Below are positions 41,970-52,707 of a stretch of DNA of 64,000 nucleotides, piece by piece. The position numbers and the translations under genes were made by a program. Origin of the DNA: Rhizobiaceae bacterium (lineage in GTDB: Bacteria > Pseudomonadota > Alphaproteobacteria > Rhizobiales > Rhizobiaceae); assembly GCA_019635715.1 (NCBI GenBank), contig JAHBYY010000001.1, forward strand, positions 62,001-126,000. The letters are read 5' to 3'. How positions within the stretch are numbered: the stretch's first letter is position 1; the number at the start of each line of letters is the position of its first letter. Under the pieces are notes generated by a model. It was not told where the DNA came from, did not search any database, and saw only the letters and a program-made list of their open reading frames with translations.

Positions 41970-43552
41970 CGGAGACGGGACCAGGATCTTCTCGCCGCTG
42001 GTGGCGCTATACGATTGCCTTGGCCGTTGTGGCGCTGCTCTGCGCCGTGTTGCTCGGCGGTCTCTCCGCCTGGTTCCTCGGCTCGGTGGCGCTGGCCGGG
42101 CTCACCGCCGCCGCCCTCACCTTCAACTTCCACATCCCCGGCGCCCTGATCAGGCTGCTGGCGATCGGCCGCACAGCGGCCAGGTATGGCGAACGGCTTG
42201 CCGGCCACCGGGCCGCGCTGACCGACCAGATCGAACACCGGGTGCGGCTGTTCGCCTCGATGGCGCAGGCCCCCGCCCTGCGCCGGGCCGGCTGGCAGTT
42301 CGGCGACCAGGCGACGCTCACCGACTATGTCGACGACGTGGAGGACGTCGATTTTTCGCGGCTGAGGGCCGGCATCCCGACGTTTACCGGCGCTGTCGGC
42401 GTCGCGCTGGGTCTCGCTGCGACGGCATGGGTCGCGCCTCTCGCCCTGCCGCCGATCCTCGCCATGCTCGCCGCGTCGATGCTCGCGGCGCGAAGCCTGG
42501 CGCATGCCGACGCCGTGTGGACCCGCAGCCGCACGCTGCGCCGCGAGGGTGCCGGCACTCTGGGAAGCGCGCTGACCTCGGTCGTGCCGCTCAAGGCAGA
42601 AGGCCTGTGGGGGCCACTGTCGCACGAGGCGATCGAGACCTTGTCCCGCGCCGATCGCGACTACGCGGCGCTGCGCCGCCGGCAGGCCTCGGTCGATGCG
42701 CTGGCCAGCCTGCTCGGCCCGCTGTCGGCGCTCGGCGTCGTGGCGGCGGCCTGGCTCGCCGGCGGGCGCGGCGCGGCGCTGCTTCTGCCGGTCTTCGTCG
42801 CCTTCGGCTGGCTGGCGCTCGGCGAGGCAGCCGCGGGCCTGTCGCGCATCCCCGTCGCCTGGCTGCGGCGGCGGACAGCGTCGCGGGAGCTCGGCCGGTG
42901 GGGCTCAGCGTCCCCACCCGCCGATGGTTCCTGCGAGCCCCATGGCGCCCCGCAGGCGCTTCGGCATCCGGGATTGCAGCGGCTGGCGCCCGACGGCCGC
43001 GGGCTCGGCCGTCCGCTGCCGATCATCCTCGAAGTCGGACGCCCGACGGTGCTCGTCGGCGCCAGCGGCAGCGGCAAGACGAGCCTGCTGAAGCAGATCG
43101 CCGGCTGGATCGGCGAGGATCCGATGGAGACGAGGGGCGGTCGCCTCGACGCGGCACCGCGCATGGCGCTCAGCGTGCTCTGCCTCCACGACGCGGCGAT
43201 CCTGGCGGACACGGTTCGCGCCAATCTCTTTGCCGGCACCCGCGCCGACGAAGACCTCTGGGCGGCGCTGGCGGCGGTCGAACTGACCGATCGCATCATC
43301 GAGGCCGGCGGGCTGGACGGCTGGGTGACGCAGTCGACCTTGTCGCTCGGCGAAGCGCAACGGCTCAACCTGGCGCGCGTCCTTTTGTCCGACCGGCCGA
43401 TCGTGCTTCTCGACGAGCCCACCGAACATCTGGACGCCGATCAGGGACGGCGAATCCTCGACGCAATGGTCGGGCGGCTTGCCGACCGGATCCTGGTGCT
43501 CTCAAGCCATACGGTCGGTGGGCTGCCGCAGGGCCGCACCATCGTGCTTTGA
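41966..43552 (+). CDS. cydC: Thiol reductant ABC exporter subunit CydC
   Basis: A 528-residue half-transporter. It has membrane segments from about residue 15 (IALAVVALLCAVLLGGLSAW), the segment LIRLLAIGRTAARYGERLAG typical of CydC, and an ATPase domain with Walker A GASGSGKTS, signature LSLGEAQRLNLARVL and Walker B IVLLDEPTEHLDADQG. It pairs with CydD. The ATG overlaps the cydD stop. The gene ends 26 bases before the convergent alcohol dehydrogenase gene; no strong terminator is seen in that gap. Confidence 0.88.
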   Translation: MTETGPGSSRRWWRYTIALAVVALLCAVLLGGLSAWFLGSVALAGLTAAALTFNFHIPGALIRLLAIGRTAARYGERLAGHRAALTDQIEHRVRLFASMAQAPALRRAGWQFGDQATLTDYVDDVEDVDFSRLRAGIPTFTGAVGVALGLAATAWVAPLALPPILAMLAASMLAARSLAHADAVWTRSRTLRREGAGTLGSALTSVVPLKAEGLWGPLSHEAIETLSRADRDYAALRRRQASVDALASLLGPLSALGVVAAAWLAGGRGAALLLPVFVAFGWLALGEAAAGLSRIPVAWLRRRTASRELGRWGSASPPADGSCEPHGAPQALRHPGLQRLAPDGRGLGRPLPIILEVGRPTVLVGASGSGKTSLLKQIAGWIGEDPMETRGGRLDAAPRMALSVLCLHDAAILADTVRANLFAGTRADEDLWAALAAVELTDRIIEAGGLDGWVTQSTLSLGEAQRLNLARVLLSDRPIVLLDEPTEHLDADQGRRILDAMVGRLADRILVLSSHTVGGLPQGRTIVL

Positions 43553-43578
43553 GCGCGGCAGCGGCGCCAGGCCGTGGC

Positions 43579-44688
43579 TCAGGCGCTGTTCCTCAGGATA
43601 TCCAGATATTCAGCCTGCGTGGCGATGCGCGGATTGGTGGCGTGGCAATGATCCTTCAGCGCCGCGTGGCTGATCGCCTCCATCATCGCGTCGGTGACGC
43701 CCATGGCGCGCAGACCGGCCGGCATGCCGAGGCGCATGTTGAGGTCGGCGATCACCCGGTCGGGCTCGCCGCCCATGCGCCGGGCCAGCATGTCCCATTT
43801 GCCGCCGATCGCGGCGCGGTTGAACCGCAGCACCTCGGGCATCAGCACCGCGTTGAGCGTGCCGTGATGCAGGTTGAGCTCGCGGATCGCGCCGAGCGGA
43901 TGGGTGAGCGCATGAACGGCGCCGAGCCCCTTCTGGAAGGCCATCGCGCCTTCCAGGGCGCACACCATCATGTCGCGGCGCGCCGCCTTGTCGGAGCCGT
44001 CGGCCTTCGCCCGTTCGATGGCGCCCAGGCCGCAATCGAGCCCATGCAGGGCTATGGCCTCCGCCGGCGGATTGAAGCTCGGCGCCATGTAGGTCTCGAG
44101 GCAGTGCGAGATCGCGTCCATGCCGGTCGCGGCGGTCAGGCCGGGCGGCAGGCCGTAGGTGAGTTCCGGATCGCAGAGCGCGATGCTCGGCAGGTTGAAG
44201 GGCGAGAGGATCCCCAATTTGCGCCCGTCGGCGGTGATGATGACGGCGGCGCGTCCGACCTCCGATCCCGTACCCGAGGTCGTCGGAACGGCGATCAGCG
44301 GGCAGATCCGGCCGTGGATCTTCGTCACGCCGCCGTTGACGGCGGCATATTGCCCGAGCGGCGGCGGATGGCCGGTGAGGATGCGCACCGCCTTGGCCAG
44401 GTCGAGCGAGGACCCGCCGCCGATGCCGACGATGCCGTCGCATTTGCCGGCCTCGTAGACGGCATGGGCCCGCAGCACGGAGTCTTCTGTCGGATTGGCC
44501 GGCGTGCCGTCGAAGACGACGGCCCCCGGCACCATCGCCTTGACCCGCTCGATGAGTCCCGTCCTCACCAGGCCCGCATCCGTGGCGATGAGCGGGCGCG
44601 ACACGCCGAGATCGGCCAGGAAGGCGGGAAGGCGGGCGAATTCGCCCTCTCCGAACTCGATGCGCGTCAGGTAGTTGATGGTACTCAC
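43579..44688 (-). CDS. Iron-containing alcohol dehydrogenase
   Basis: About 369 residues from a GTG start with GGAG eight bases upstream; a TTG six codons earlier is also in frame. The family signature is clear: GIVGIGGGSSLDLAKAVRIL (NAD(P)-binding), PTTSGTGSEVGRAAVI, and the metal ligands in DAISHCLETYM and GAVHALTHPLGA, where the histidines and aspartate expected for iron or another divalent metal are present. It is the last gene of the GntR-controlled set, so it probably oxidises or reduces an alcohol or aldehyde intermediate of that pathway. The substrate is unknown. Confidence 0.88.
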   Translation of the reverse strand: MSTINYLTRIEFGEGEFARLPAFLADLGVSRPLIATDAGLVRTGLIERVKAMVPGAVVFDGTPANPTEDSVLRAHAVYEAGKCDGIVGIGGGSSLDLAKAVRILTGHPPPLGQYAAVNGGVTKIHGRICPLIAVPTTSGTGSEVGRAAVIITADGRKLGILSPFNLPSIALCDPELTYGLPPGLTAATGMDAISHCLETYMAPSFNPPAEAIALHGLDCGLGAIERAKADGSDKAARRDMMVCALEGAMAFQKGLGAVHALTHPLGAIRELNLHHGTLNAVLMPEVLRFNRAAIGGKWDMLARRMGGEPDRVIADLNMRLGMPAGLRAMGVTDAMMEAISHAALKDHCHATNPRIATQAEYLDILRNSA

Positions 44689-44767
44689 CGGCGGTGCTCC
44701 ACGCAATTCGATCCGGCGCGTTCCATTGTTCCCATGGCAGCGCCCCGGCGAGGTTTTGAATCAGGGC

Positions 44768-46735
44768 TCAGGAGAAGCTTATGCGAGCCACCGCATAGGC
44801 GTCGAGGGTGACCGTACTCCCCCGAAACGTCGCCGCGGCGGTGTCGAGCCAGGCAGGATCTGTGGTCAGCCGTTCGAACCCGCTTGCGTCGACCATGGCA
44901 AGCTTGGCGCTGCCGGGCAGCGGGCCGAACTCGGCAGTGACGGCCGCGGCGGTGAGGTTGGCGATCCAGAGCTGGGTGCGCCCGTCCCTGCGGACGGCGA
45001 GCGCCTCGACCGACCCTTTCGAGGACAGGGTTGTGTCGAGCAGCTCGGCACCGCTGAGCGCGGCCAGACCCGCGATCACATGGAAACCGGGATAGACCGG
45101 CCTGCCCGACAGCTCGTCGAAATAGGGCGCGGAGGCATCGCTCCTGCGATGGATGTGGCCGAACGGACCGCTCGGGGCGCCGAGCGCCAGCCAGTCGACG
45201 CCGCCGCGGGCGCAGGCCGCGATGTAGCCCAGCATCCAGGCGGCATTGAACAGGCCGCGCTGCCGAGGGTCGATGTCGCTCAGGCAGACGCGGACATTGT
45301 CCGGGTTCGGCGTGTTGGCCTTGCCATACGGGTTCTCGCGGCAGCCGAGCTGGCTCGGACCGATGCGATATTCGAGCCCTCCGCCCATGAAGGCGCGGGT
45401 CGACAGGATCTGGTAGGGGATCGCCTCGTTGGTCTCCATCACTGAAATGTCGTCGGCCGCATGCACGTTCGGGCAGGTGGTGTGGCTGACATAGTCGAGA
45501 GGGCCGGCCGGCGGCCGCTTGCGGTTGAGTTCGGTGAAGTAGGCGGCCATGCCACCGCCGATCCTGGCGCGCGGGAACGCCTTGCGCGCCGCGGCATAAG
45601 TCTGCTCGAAGCTCGGCATCTCCGGCCAGGGCTGGTCCGGCTGATAGGATTTCAATTCCTGCTGCGGAAAGACCGAGACGGCGGCGGGCGACAGGCCAGC
45701 CTCGGACGTGGCGCGCGCCAGCCCCGCCAATTCGCCGTCCGGGTCCATCGAACCGAGAGTGATGATCTCCAGGACGATTTCGGCGCCGGTAGCCTCCCCC
45801 AGCTTGCGATAGGCGTCGAGTTCGGCCCTGCCGTGCCCCTTGCGCAGATCGACCTCGCAGACCAGCCAGCGCGGCGCGAGCCGCCTGACGAGCTCGATAT
45901 TGTCCAGTGCGAAGCCTGCTTCCGCGGCCTGCACGCCGAGCCCGAGGCGCGGCATGGCGCCGATCTTCTCGCCGACCGACACCGAGACCGCGCCGCCGGC
46001 GTCACCGCCTGCCGCCTCGGGGAGCGGACCTGAAATCGACAGGCGGACCGACTGGACGATCTTTTCGCCCTTGGGCAGCGTGTAGGGCCAGGGCTTGGTC
46101 AGCGGCCGGATGTAGGTCTTGTAGGAGGCGTCCGACCAGTTGCGCTGGTCCTCCGTCTCGTAAGCGTCACCCTCCATGGTGCAGGTCGCCCAGCAGCCCG
46201 GCGCGATCTCGTGCGACATGGCGCGCACGTCCTTGAAGGGGCAGCGCGGGTCGATCGTCTCGGGAAAGCGCGCCTCGCGGCGCGAGCCGTCGGTGTGCTC
46301 GATTCGGACGGGCGACCCTGCCACGCCCTCCACCGGATGAAGAACGATGAAGCCGGTGCGGTTGGTGAGCACGTCGGTCAGCGGCTCGGCGACCGCGTCG
46401 AAAGCGAGCGAGCCGTCGCTGCCGCCGGTGATCGTCGCATCATAGACGAGGTCGCGCTGGGCGTCGCGGCAACGGCCGCGGTAGCGCACCGAGAAGCTGT
46501 CCGCACCTTCCTCGATCTCCAGCCCGGTGATTTCCGGCGAAAAGGTTCCCCAGTTCTCGTTGCGCACCAGGAACGAGATGCCGCGCAGCACCTCGATGCC
46601 GGCGATGCGGACATAGCGCAGGCCGCCATTGTCGAACTCGACCGAGAGCGGACCGGCTTTCAGGGTGCGCAGCGGCGGATCGACCTGCTCCGTGCCGCAA
46701 AGAATGATGGCTCGCGAAACCATGGACGCCCCCAT
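44768..46735 (-). CDS. D-apionate lactonase-like protein (ApnL family)
   Basis: About 655 residues (ATG at 46735; ATG at 46723 with GGGGG is an alternative). The N-terminal region (LKAGPLSVEFDNGGLRYVRI, VRNENWGTFSPEI, EDQRNWSDASYKTYIRPLTK) and the middle TIM-barrel-like part (PRWLVCEVDLRKGHGRAELD, GGGMAAYFTELNRKRP, VSHTTCPNVHAADDISVMET) resemble the three-domain ApnL lactonases of D-apiose catabolism. These open D-apionolactone to D-apionate. I base this on recalled family features, not a search. The other known apionate enzymes are not seen here, so a different sugar lactone is possible. Confidence 0.55.
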   Translation of the reverse strand: MGASMVSRAIILCGTEQVDPPLRTLKAGPLSVEFDNGGLRYVRIAGIEVLRGISFLVRNENWGTFSPEITGLEIEEGADSFSVRYRGRCRDAQRDLVYDATITGGSDGSLAFDAVAEPLTDVLTNRTGFIVLHPVEGVAGSPVRIEHTDGSRREARFPETIDPRCPFKDVRAMSHEIAPGCWATCTMEGDAYETEDQRNWSDASYKTYIRPLTKPWPYTLPKGEKIVQSVRLSISGPLPEAAGGDAGGAVSVSVGEKIGAMPRLGLGVQAAEAGFALDNIELVRRLAPRWLVCEVDLRKGHGRAELDAYRKLGEATGAEIVLEIITLGSMDPDGELAGLARATSEAGLSPAAVSVFPQQELKSYQPDQPWPEMPSFEQTYAAARKAFPRARIGGGMAAYFTELNRKRPPAGPLDYVSHTTCPNVHAADDISVMETNEAIPYQILSTRAFMGGGLEYRIGPSQLGCRENPYGKANTPNPDNVRVCLSDIDPRQRGLFNAAWMLGYIAACARGGVDWLALGAPSGPFGHIHRRSDASAPYFDELSGRPVYPGFHVIAGLAALSGAELLDTTLSSKGSVEALAVRRDGRTQLWIANLTAAAVTAEFGPLPGSAKLAMVDASGFERLTTDPAWLDTAAATFRGSTVTLDAYAVARISFS

Positions 46736-46796
46736 ATTGCTCAATCGGCGGAATCACCGCGACCCCGAAAGCGGTTTCCCGCTTCGGAGTATCGCT

Positions 46797-47891
<1,095 letters not shown>

Positions 47892-47932
47892 CTTCGACTA
47901 TTCCCAAAAAACCGGATGTGATGCGGCATTGC

Positions 47933-48787
47933 TCATCCGCGTATCGCGCCGAGCGTCAGGCCGCGAACGAGATGCTTCTGGACCAGCACGCCGAGCACGA
48001 TCGACGGCACGAGAGAGACGATCGACAGGGCGCTGGCGGCGCCGTACTGGGCGCCCTGGAAGCTGAGGAAGGCTCGGAACACCGTGGGCAGCGTGTAGGC
48101 GTTGCGGCTGGTCAGCACGAGGGCGAAGAAGAACTCCGTCCAGCAGGCGATGAAGGTGAAGATCGCCGCCGCGACGATGCCCGGGACGGCCAGCGGCACG
48201 GCCACCCGCCAGAACGATGTCCAGCGCGTGCAGCCGTCGACCAGCGCCGCCTCCTCGAGCGAGCGCGGCATCTGGCGGAAATAGGCGAACATCATCCACA
48301 CCGAAACCGGCAGGGTGAACACGGTGTAGGCGAGGATCAGGCCGACATGGGTGTCGTTGAGCCCGAGTGCGCGATAGTTCAGGAAGATCGGCAGGACGAT
48401 CGCCACCGGCGGCAGGAAGCGCTGCGACAGCACCCAGAAGGACAGGTGCTGTCCGCCGGTGTTGAAGCGCGCCAGGCTGTAGGCCATCAGCGTTCCGAAG
48501 AGGCAGGACAGCACGGTCGCCGAAATCGACACGATGAGGCTGTTGATCAGCCCGTTCAGCCCCCGATAGGCGAACAATGCGGCGTTGTAGTGGACCAAAG
48601 TGGGGTTGTCGGGAAACCACACCGGAGGACTGGCCAGGAAGTCGTCGCTCGGCTTGATCGAAGTGACGAAGGTCCAGTAGAGCGGCGCCAGAACGAACAG
48701 GAAGCAGAGCGCAAGGAAGAGGATGCGGAAGATCGGGATGCGCCTCAGACGCGACCGGCGGACGCGGTTCACAACTGTGGTCGCCAT
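47933..48787 (-). CDS. Carbohydrate ABC transporter permease (MalG type)
   Basis: A 284-residue permease with six predicted membrane segments. The coupling motif is EEAALVDGCTRWTSFWRVAV followed by PLAVPGIVA (EAA loop, E-A-A-x3-G-x9-I/V-x-L-P type). The N-terminal helix LFLALCFLFVLAPLYWTFVT is followed by the periplasmic loop ending in INSLIVS. The ATG overlaps the upstream permease stop by one base (TGATG). It forms the membrane pore with the first permease. Confidence 0.9.
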   Translation of the reverse strand: MATTVVNRVRRSRLRRIPIFRILFLALCFLFVLAPLYWTFVTSIKPSDDFLASPPVWFPDNPTLVHYNAALFAYRGLNGLINSLIVSISATVLSCLFGTLMAYSLARFNTGGQHLSFWVLSQRFLPPVAIVLPIFLNYRALGLNDTHVGLILAYTVFTLPVSVWMMFAYFRQMPRSLEEAALVDGCTRWTSFWRVAVPLAVPGIVAAAIFTFIACWTEFFFALVLTSRNAYTLPTVFRAFLSFQGAQYGAASALSIVSLVPSIVLGVLVQKHLVRGLTLGAIRG

Positions 48788-49719
48788 CACCTGACCTCCG
48801 CCCTGAGCAGCCGGCGCACGAGGAAGAACACCACCAGCAGGGTGAGGATCATGAAGATCCAGGCACCGGCGGTGGCGCGCGACAGGTGGAACTGCGTGAA
48901 GCCGATCGTATAGAGATAGTAGGACGCGCTGTAGGTCGAGGTGCCGGGGCCGCCGCCGGTCATGATGAAGATCGTGTCGAACAGCCGGATCGCGTCGAGG
49001 AGCCGGAAGGTGACGGCGAGCAGCATCATCGGCGCGATGTAGGGAACGGTGATGTACCAGAAGGTCTGCCAGCGGCCGACCCCGTCCAGTTCGGCCGCCT
49101 CGTAGACATGCGGCGGGATCGAGGTCAGGCCCGCCAGCAGGATGACGAACATGAAGGGCGTCCACTGCCACATGTCTGCGAGGACCAGCGCCACGAAATT
49201 CCACGGGAAGGCGGTCAGCCATCGGATGTTGACCTCCTGCCCGAGCAGCAGTCCGAGCAGGTAGTTGGTCGGTCCGAACGGGCTGTGCAGCATGAGCACC
49301 CAGACCTGGCCGACGATGATCGGACTGATGAACAGCGGCACGATCAGGATGGAAATGAGCACGCCTCGGCCCCTGAACGTGTTGGCCATCGCCATGGCCA
49401 TCGCCAGGCCGAGCAGGAATTCGAGCACCACGTTGATCGTCGACAGCACGACCGTGACCCAGAGCGAATAGCGGGCGACGGGATCGGTGATCACCTGCGT
49501 GAAGTTCTTCAGGCCGACATAGGCGTGGCCGGGTATCTGGAAGTCGTAGTTGACGAACAGCACCCAGACGGAAAACAGCAGCGGATAGATCGAGATCGCA
49601 AGGATGAGCACGGCCGCCGGCGCGACCAGCAGCCATTTGAACCAATTGTCGCTTTTCCGCGCCGACGGATGCCGTCCCGGACCGGAAGTCCTGCCGTCTG
49701 CCGCAATGCCGTTCGCCAT
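48787..49719 (-). CDS. Carbohydrate ABC transporter permease (MalF type)
   Basis: A 310-residue permease. A polar N-terminus of about 27 residues precedes six membrane segments, starting LLVAPAAVLILAISIYPLLF. The EAA loop is YEAAELDGVGRWQTFWYITV followed by PYIAP. It partners the downstream MalG-type subunit. The upstream gap (49720-49834) contains two hairpins that separate it from the binding-protein gene, which would lower permease expression relative to the binding protein. Confidence 0.9.
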   Translation of the reverse strand: MANGIAADGRTSGPGRHPSARKSDNWFKWLLVAPAAVLILAISIYPLLFSVWVLFVNYDFQIPGHAYVGLKNFTQVITDPVARYSLWVTVVLSTINVVLEFLLGLAMAMAMANTFRGRGVLISILIVPLFISPIIVGQVWVLMLHSPFGPTNYLLGLLLGQEVNIRWLTAFPWNFVALVLADMWQWTPFMFVILLAGLTSIPPHVYEAAELDGVGRWQTFWYITVPYIAPMMLLAVTFRLLDAIRLFDTIFIMTGGGPGTSTYSASYYLYTIGFTQFHLSRATAGAWIFMILTLLVVFFLVRRLLRAEVR

Positions 49720-49758
49720 CCCGCCCTGCCGTCCCCAGTATCCTGCCAGTCTCGATGC

Positions 49759-49828
49759 AAGGTCCGCATCCCGCGGAGCCGGACCTTGCGCCGTGATCGA
49801 CGGGGCCGCCGCGCGAGGCGGCCCCGTC
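49759..49828 (-). terminator. Two stem-loops between binding protein and permease genes
   Basis: The first after the binding-protein stop (reading minus) has perfect 12-base arms at 49817-49828 and 49799-49810 with a 6-base loop. A second has 8-base arms AAGGTCCG (49759-49766) and CGGACCTT (49780-49787). No T-run follows either. They are good candidates for partial termination or protection of the binding-protein mRNA. Confidence 0.6.
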
Positions 49829-49834
49829 TCTTCC

Positions 49835-51493
49835 TCAGAGCTTGACTGCCATGCCGAGCTTCTCGACCGTGTTGGCCGCCGTCGCGCCCGGCAGCTTCAG
49901 GAATTCCTGATAGAAGCCCTTCTGCGCATCCACGCCAAGGTTTTCCGTCGTGGCGTCCCATTCGGCCGCCGCGGTCTTGAGCGCCTCCATGGGGTCCGTT
50001 CCGGCCCACACCGAGGTGCACATGCGGTCGAGAGAGAGCTGGTAGTCCTGCGCGCCGGGCATGATCGGATCGAGCAGGCCGACATTGGCCGAGGCGTTGA
50101 GGTTCGCCAGATATTCCGGCGCGCTCGGGAAGAGCTGCCCGTAGAGTTCCGACTTGAAGTGCGAGATCCGGTACGGGTCGCGCAGCGCGTAGGGCAGCAT
50201 GCAGCGGGCCAGAGACACCGGCGGCGAACAGGCCCACTGCATGAACAGGTATGCGGCTTCGGGATTGGCCGAATCGGCGGCCAGCGCCTTGTTGAAGCCG
50301 AAGGCATGCTCGGGGTTGCCGCCGGGCACGATCGCATAGCCGACCTTGCCGGCGATCGAGGACTGCGGGATGAACGAGATCGCCTTGTCGCTCTGCGAAT
50401 AGCCGGCGGACATGCGGCCGGTCGGCGGCCATGAATACATCATGGCGATCTTGCCCTGCAGCCATGCCACCCACAGCGACACCGCGTCGAGCTCCTCGTT
50501 GCCGGGAATCGAGGCCTTGTTGGCGGCGATCATGTTGTTGAGCGTCTTGACGCCGATATCGTTGGCGATCGAGGCCTTCATGCCGTCGTCGAAGAACATG
50601 CCGCCGTTCGAACGGAACTGCTGCATGAAATCGAACTGGTTGCCTGGGCTGCCCGCCTTGCGGAAGTGGCCGGCGCCGTAAACGTTGGGCGCCATCTGGT
50701 CGGTGATGAACTGGGCGACCTGGGCATAGTCCTCCCACGTCTTCGGCACTTCGAGCTTCTTGTTGAACTTGGCCTGGTAGGCCTCGTTGAGTTTCGGATC
50801 CTCGAAGATGTCCTTGCGGTAGTACAGGGCGAACATGTCGCCGTCGTCGAAGAAGCCCCAGATCTTGCCCTTGTAGGTGGGCAGGGCCTTGTAGAGCGGG
50901 TGGTAGTCCTCGAGATCCGCCATGTTCATGTATTTGGCGATGTAGTCGTCGAGCGGCGCGATCACGCCGCCGTCGGCGAGGGCCGGCGTCCACTGCGGCT
51001 GCAGATCCAGGATGTCGTAGGCGCCCGACTGCGCGATGTGCTCGGCGATCGGCTTGGAATACATGTCCGGCGACGGCAGTTCGACGACGGTCGACTTGAT
51101 GCCGGTGAGCTGCTCCCAGAGCGGGCCGGAGAAGTTGCGCGGATCGAGACCCTGCAGGCCGGCCTCGTAGGTCATGTTGAGGTTGACGCCGGCGAACTGC
51201 TTGGCGGCTTCGACGGCGCGGAAGGCCGAGCCGTCGGCCGGTCCCTCGGACGAGGCCTTCAGCGCGAGCGCCTGCGCCTTGCCCAGCGGCGTGTTGGGAT
51301 CCTCGAGCTCCATCTTGGCCTGTGCCAGCGCCCACTGGACGCCGGAGCCCAGCATGCCGCCGGCGATCGGCAGCATGCCCATGGCCTGGCCGAAGCGCTT
51401 GATGAAGGTCCGCCGCGTCGGTTCACCGCGCAGGAAGGCATCGACGTCGGCTTCGAGGCCTGCCTGGAAATCACGTTTCTCACGATCGTTCAT
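49835..51493 (-). CDS. ABC transporter substrate-binding protein, Tat-type signal
   Basis: A 552-residue extracellular solute-binding protein, longer than the usual 400-450. The ATG at 51493 is preceded by GAGTGAGGAC. A 35-residue polar N-region leads to TRRTFIKRFGQAMGMLPIAG, a twin-arginine signal (RRxFxK) with a hydrophobic core ending near ALAQA. The mature part has QPQWTPALADGGVIAPLDDY, WGFFDDGDMFALYYRKDIF and KIAMMYSWPPTGRMSAGYS, typical of family 1 solute-binding proteins. It supplies the MalFGK-type transporter encoded downstream. Tat export suggests folding or cofactor binding before secretion. The ligand is unknown. Confidence 0.87.
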   Translation of the reverse strand: MNDREKRDFQAGLEADVDAFLRGEPTRRTFIKRFGQAMGMLPIAGGMLGSGVQWALAQAKMELEDPNTPLGKAQALALKASSEGPADGSAFRAVEAAKQFAGVNLNMTYEAGLQGLDPRNFSGPLWEQLTGIKSTVVELPSPDMYSKPIAEHIAQSGAYDILDLQPQWTPALADGGVIAPLDDYIAKYMNMADLEDYHPLYKALPTYKGKIWGFFDDGDMFALYYRKDIFEDPKLNEAYQAKFNKKLEVPKTWEDYAQVAQFITDQMAPNVYGAGHFRKAGSPGNQFDFMQQFRSNGGMFFDDGMKASIANDIGVKTLNNMIAANKASIPGNEELDAVSLWVAWLQGKIAMMYSWPPTGRMSAGYSQSDKAISFIPQSSIAGKVGYAIVPGGNPEHAFGFNKALAADSANPEAAYLFMQWACSPPVSLARCMLPYALRDPYRISHFKSELYGQLFPSAPEYLANLNASANVGLLDPIMPGAQDYQLSLDRMCTSVWAGTDPMEALKTAAAEWDATTENLGVDAQKGFYQEFLKLPGATAANTVEKLGMAVKL

Positions 51494-51634
51494 AGTCCTC
51501 ACTCCTCCCATCGGCCGCTCCGCCGCCCCTTGCAGCGTCCGGCCTGCTGCCTACACTCGTCCGCGGGCGCGGCGGTCGAGCCTTCCTCCCATCGCCGCCG
51601 GCATCAGCCCGGCGCGGCGCACGCCCGAATCCTT

Positions 51635-52696
51635 CTACGCCTCCTGACCGCCGAAGCGGGCCGCATAGCCGGCCAGCCTCCTTTTCCACACCTCCGTGCC
51701 CAGCACGTCGCGATTGACCACGCCGCGCGGCTCCCTGCCCTGCATGACGTCGAGCACGGCCCTGACGTCCGCCGCGCCATTGCCGGCGAAGCATTGGTCG
51801 GTCCAGCAGAGCGCATGCGGAGCCAGGATGACATTGTCCAGCTTCAGGATCGGATCGTCGGCGTCCGGCGGCTCCAGTTCCAGGACGTCGAGCCCGGCAC
51901 CGGCAATGCGCCGCTCCTGCAGCACCTTGGTCAGCGCCTTCTGGTCGACGATCGGGCCGCGCGCCGTGTTGATGAGGTAGGCCGTCGGCTTCATCAGCGC
52001 GAGACGCTCGGCATTGACGATATGGCGCGTTTCCGGCGTCAGCGGACAGCTCACCGACAGGATGTCGGCGCGCCGGAACAGATCCTCCAGCCCGACCAGC
52101 TCGATGCCGAGCTCCTCGGCCACCTTACGGTCGGCGAAGGGATCGTGGGCGATGAACTTCATGTCGAAGGGTTTTGCCATGCGGAACACTTCGGCGCCGA
52201 TGTTGCCGATGCCGAGCGAGCCGAGCGTTCGCCCGACAAGGCCGACGCCCATATGTTCGGAGCGCCTGCCGAAGCCGTCCGGACCCTGCCGGGTCAGTTG
52301 ATCCTTGATCATCAGCTTGCCGGTCAGCGCCAGCATGAAGGTGACGACCGAAACCGCGACCGGACGGCGCACGCCGTCCGGCGTGATGCACAGCGCGATG
52401 CCCGCATCGGAACAGGCCTTCACGTCGACCGTGTCGTAGCCGACGCCGAACCGCGCGACGACCGAGAGGCGACCGCTCTTCGGCACGCTGCCGGCGTCGA
52501 ATTTGTGGATCAGCAGGATCAGCGCGTCGAAATCCTCGAGCTGGTCAGCGTTCAGCGGATTGCGCGATTCCAGATACGCCCACTCCAGACCAGGCGTCGT
52601 GTCGAGCGGCGTCAGGTCGAAATCCGGATAGGTCGGCGAGCCGTCGGGTTTGCGGAAGTCCCCGGAAAGCGCGACGCGGAAAGGTCTGTCGGCCAT
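51635..52696 (-). CDS. D-isomer specific 2-hydroxyacid dehydrogenase
   Basis: A 353-residue dehydrogenase. The N-terminal catalytic part contains FGVGYDTVDVKACSDAGIAL. The NAD-binding motif is LGSLGIGNIGAEVFRMAKPF, with DPF after the second strand suggesting NAD(H). Catalytic residues appear as Arg in NTARGPIVD, Glu in LDVLELEPPDADDP and His in APHALCWTD. It may interconvert a 2-hydroxy and a 2-oxo acid, perhaps glyoxylate- or pyruvate-type products of the neighbouring aldolase. It lies 12 bases after the aldolase gene and before the transporter set. Confidence 0.88.
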   Translation of the reverse strand: MADRPFRVALSGDFRKPDGSPTYPDFDLTPLDTTPGLEWAYLESRNPLNADQLEDFDALILLIHKFDAGSVPKSGRLSVVARFGVGYDTVDVKACSDAGIALCITPDGVRRPVAVSVVTFMLALTGKLMIKDQLTRQGPDGFGRRSEHMGVGLVGRTLGSLGIGNIGAEVFRMAKPFDMKFIAHDPFADRKVAEELGIELVGLEDLFRRADILSVSCPLTPETRHIVNAERLALMKPTAYLINTARGPIVDQKALTKVLQERRIAGAGLDVLELEPPDADDPILKLDNVILAPHALCWTDQCFAGNGAADVRAVLDVMQGREPRGVVNRDVLGTEVWKRRLAGYAARFGGQEA

Positions 52697-52707
52697 CGCT
52701 GCCTCCC

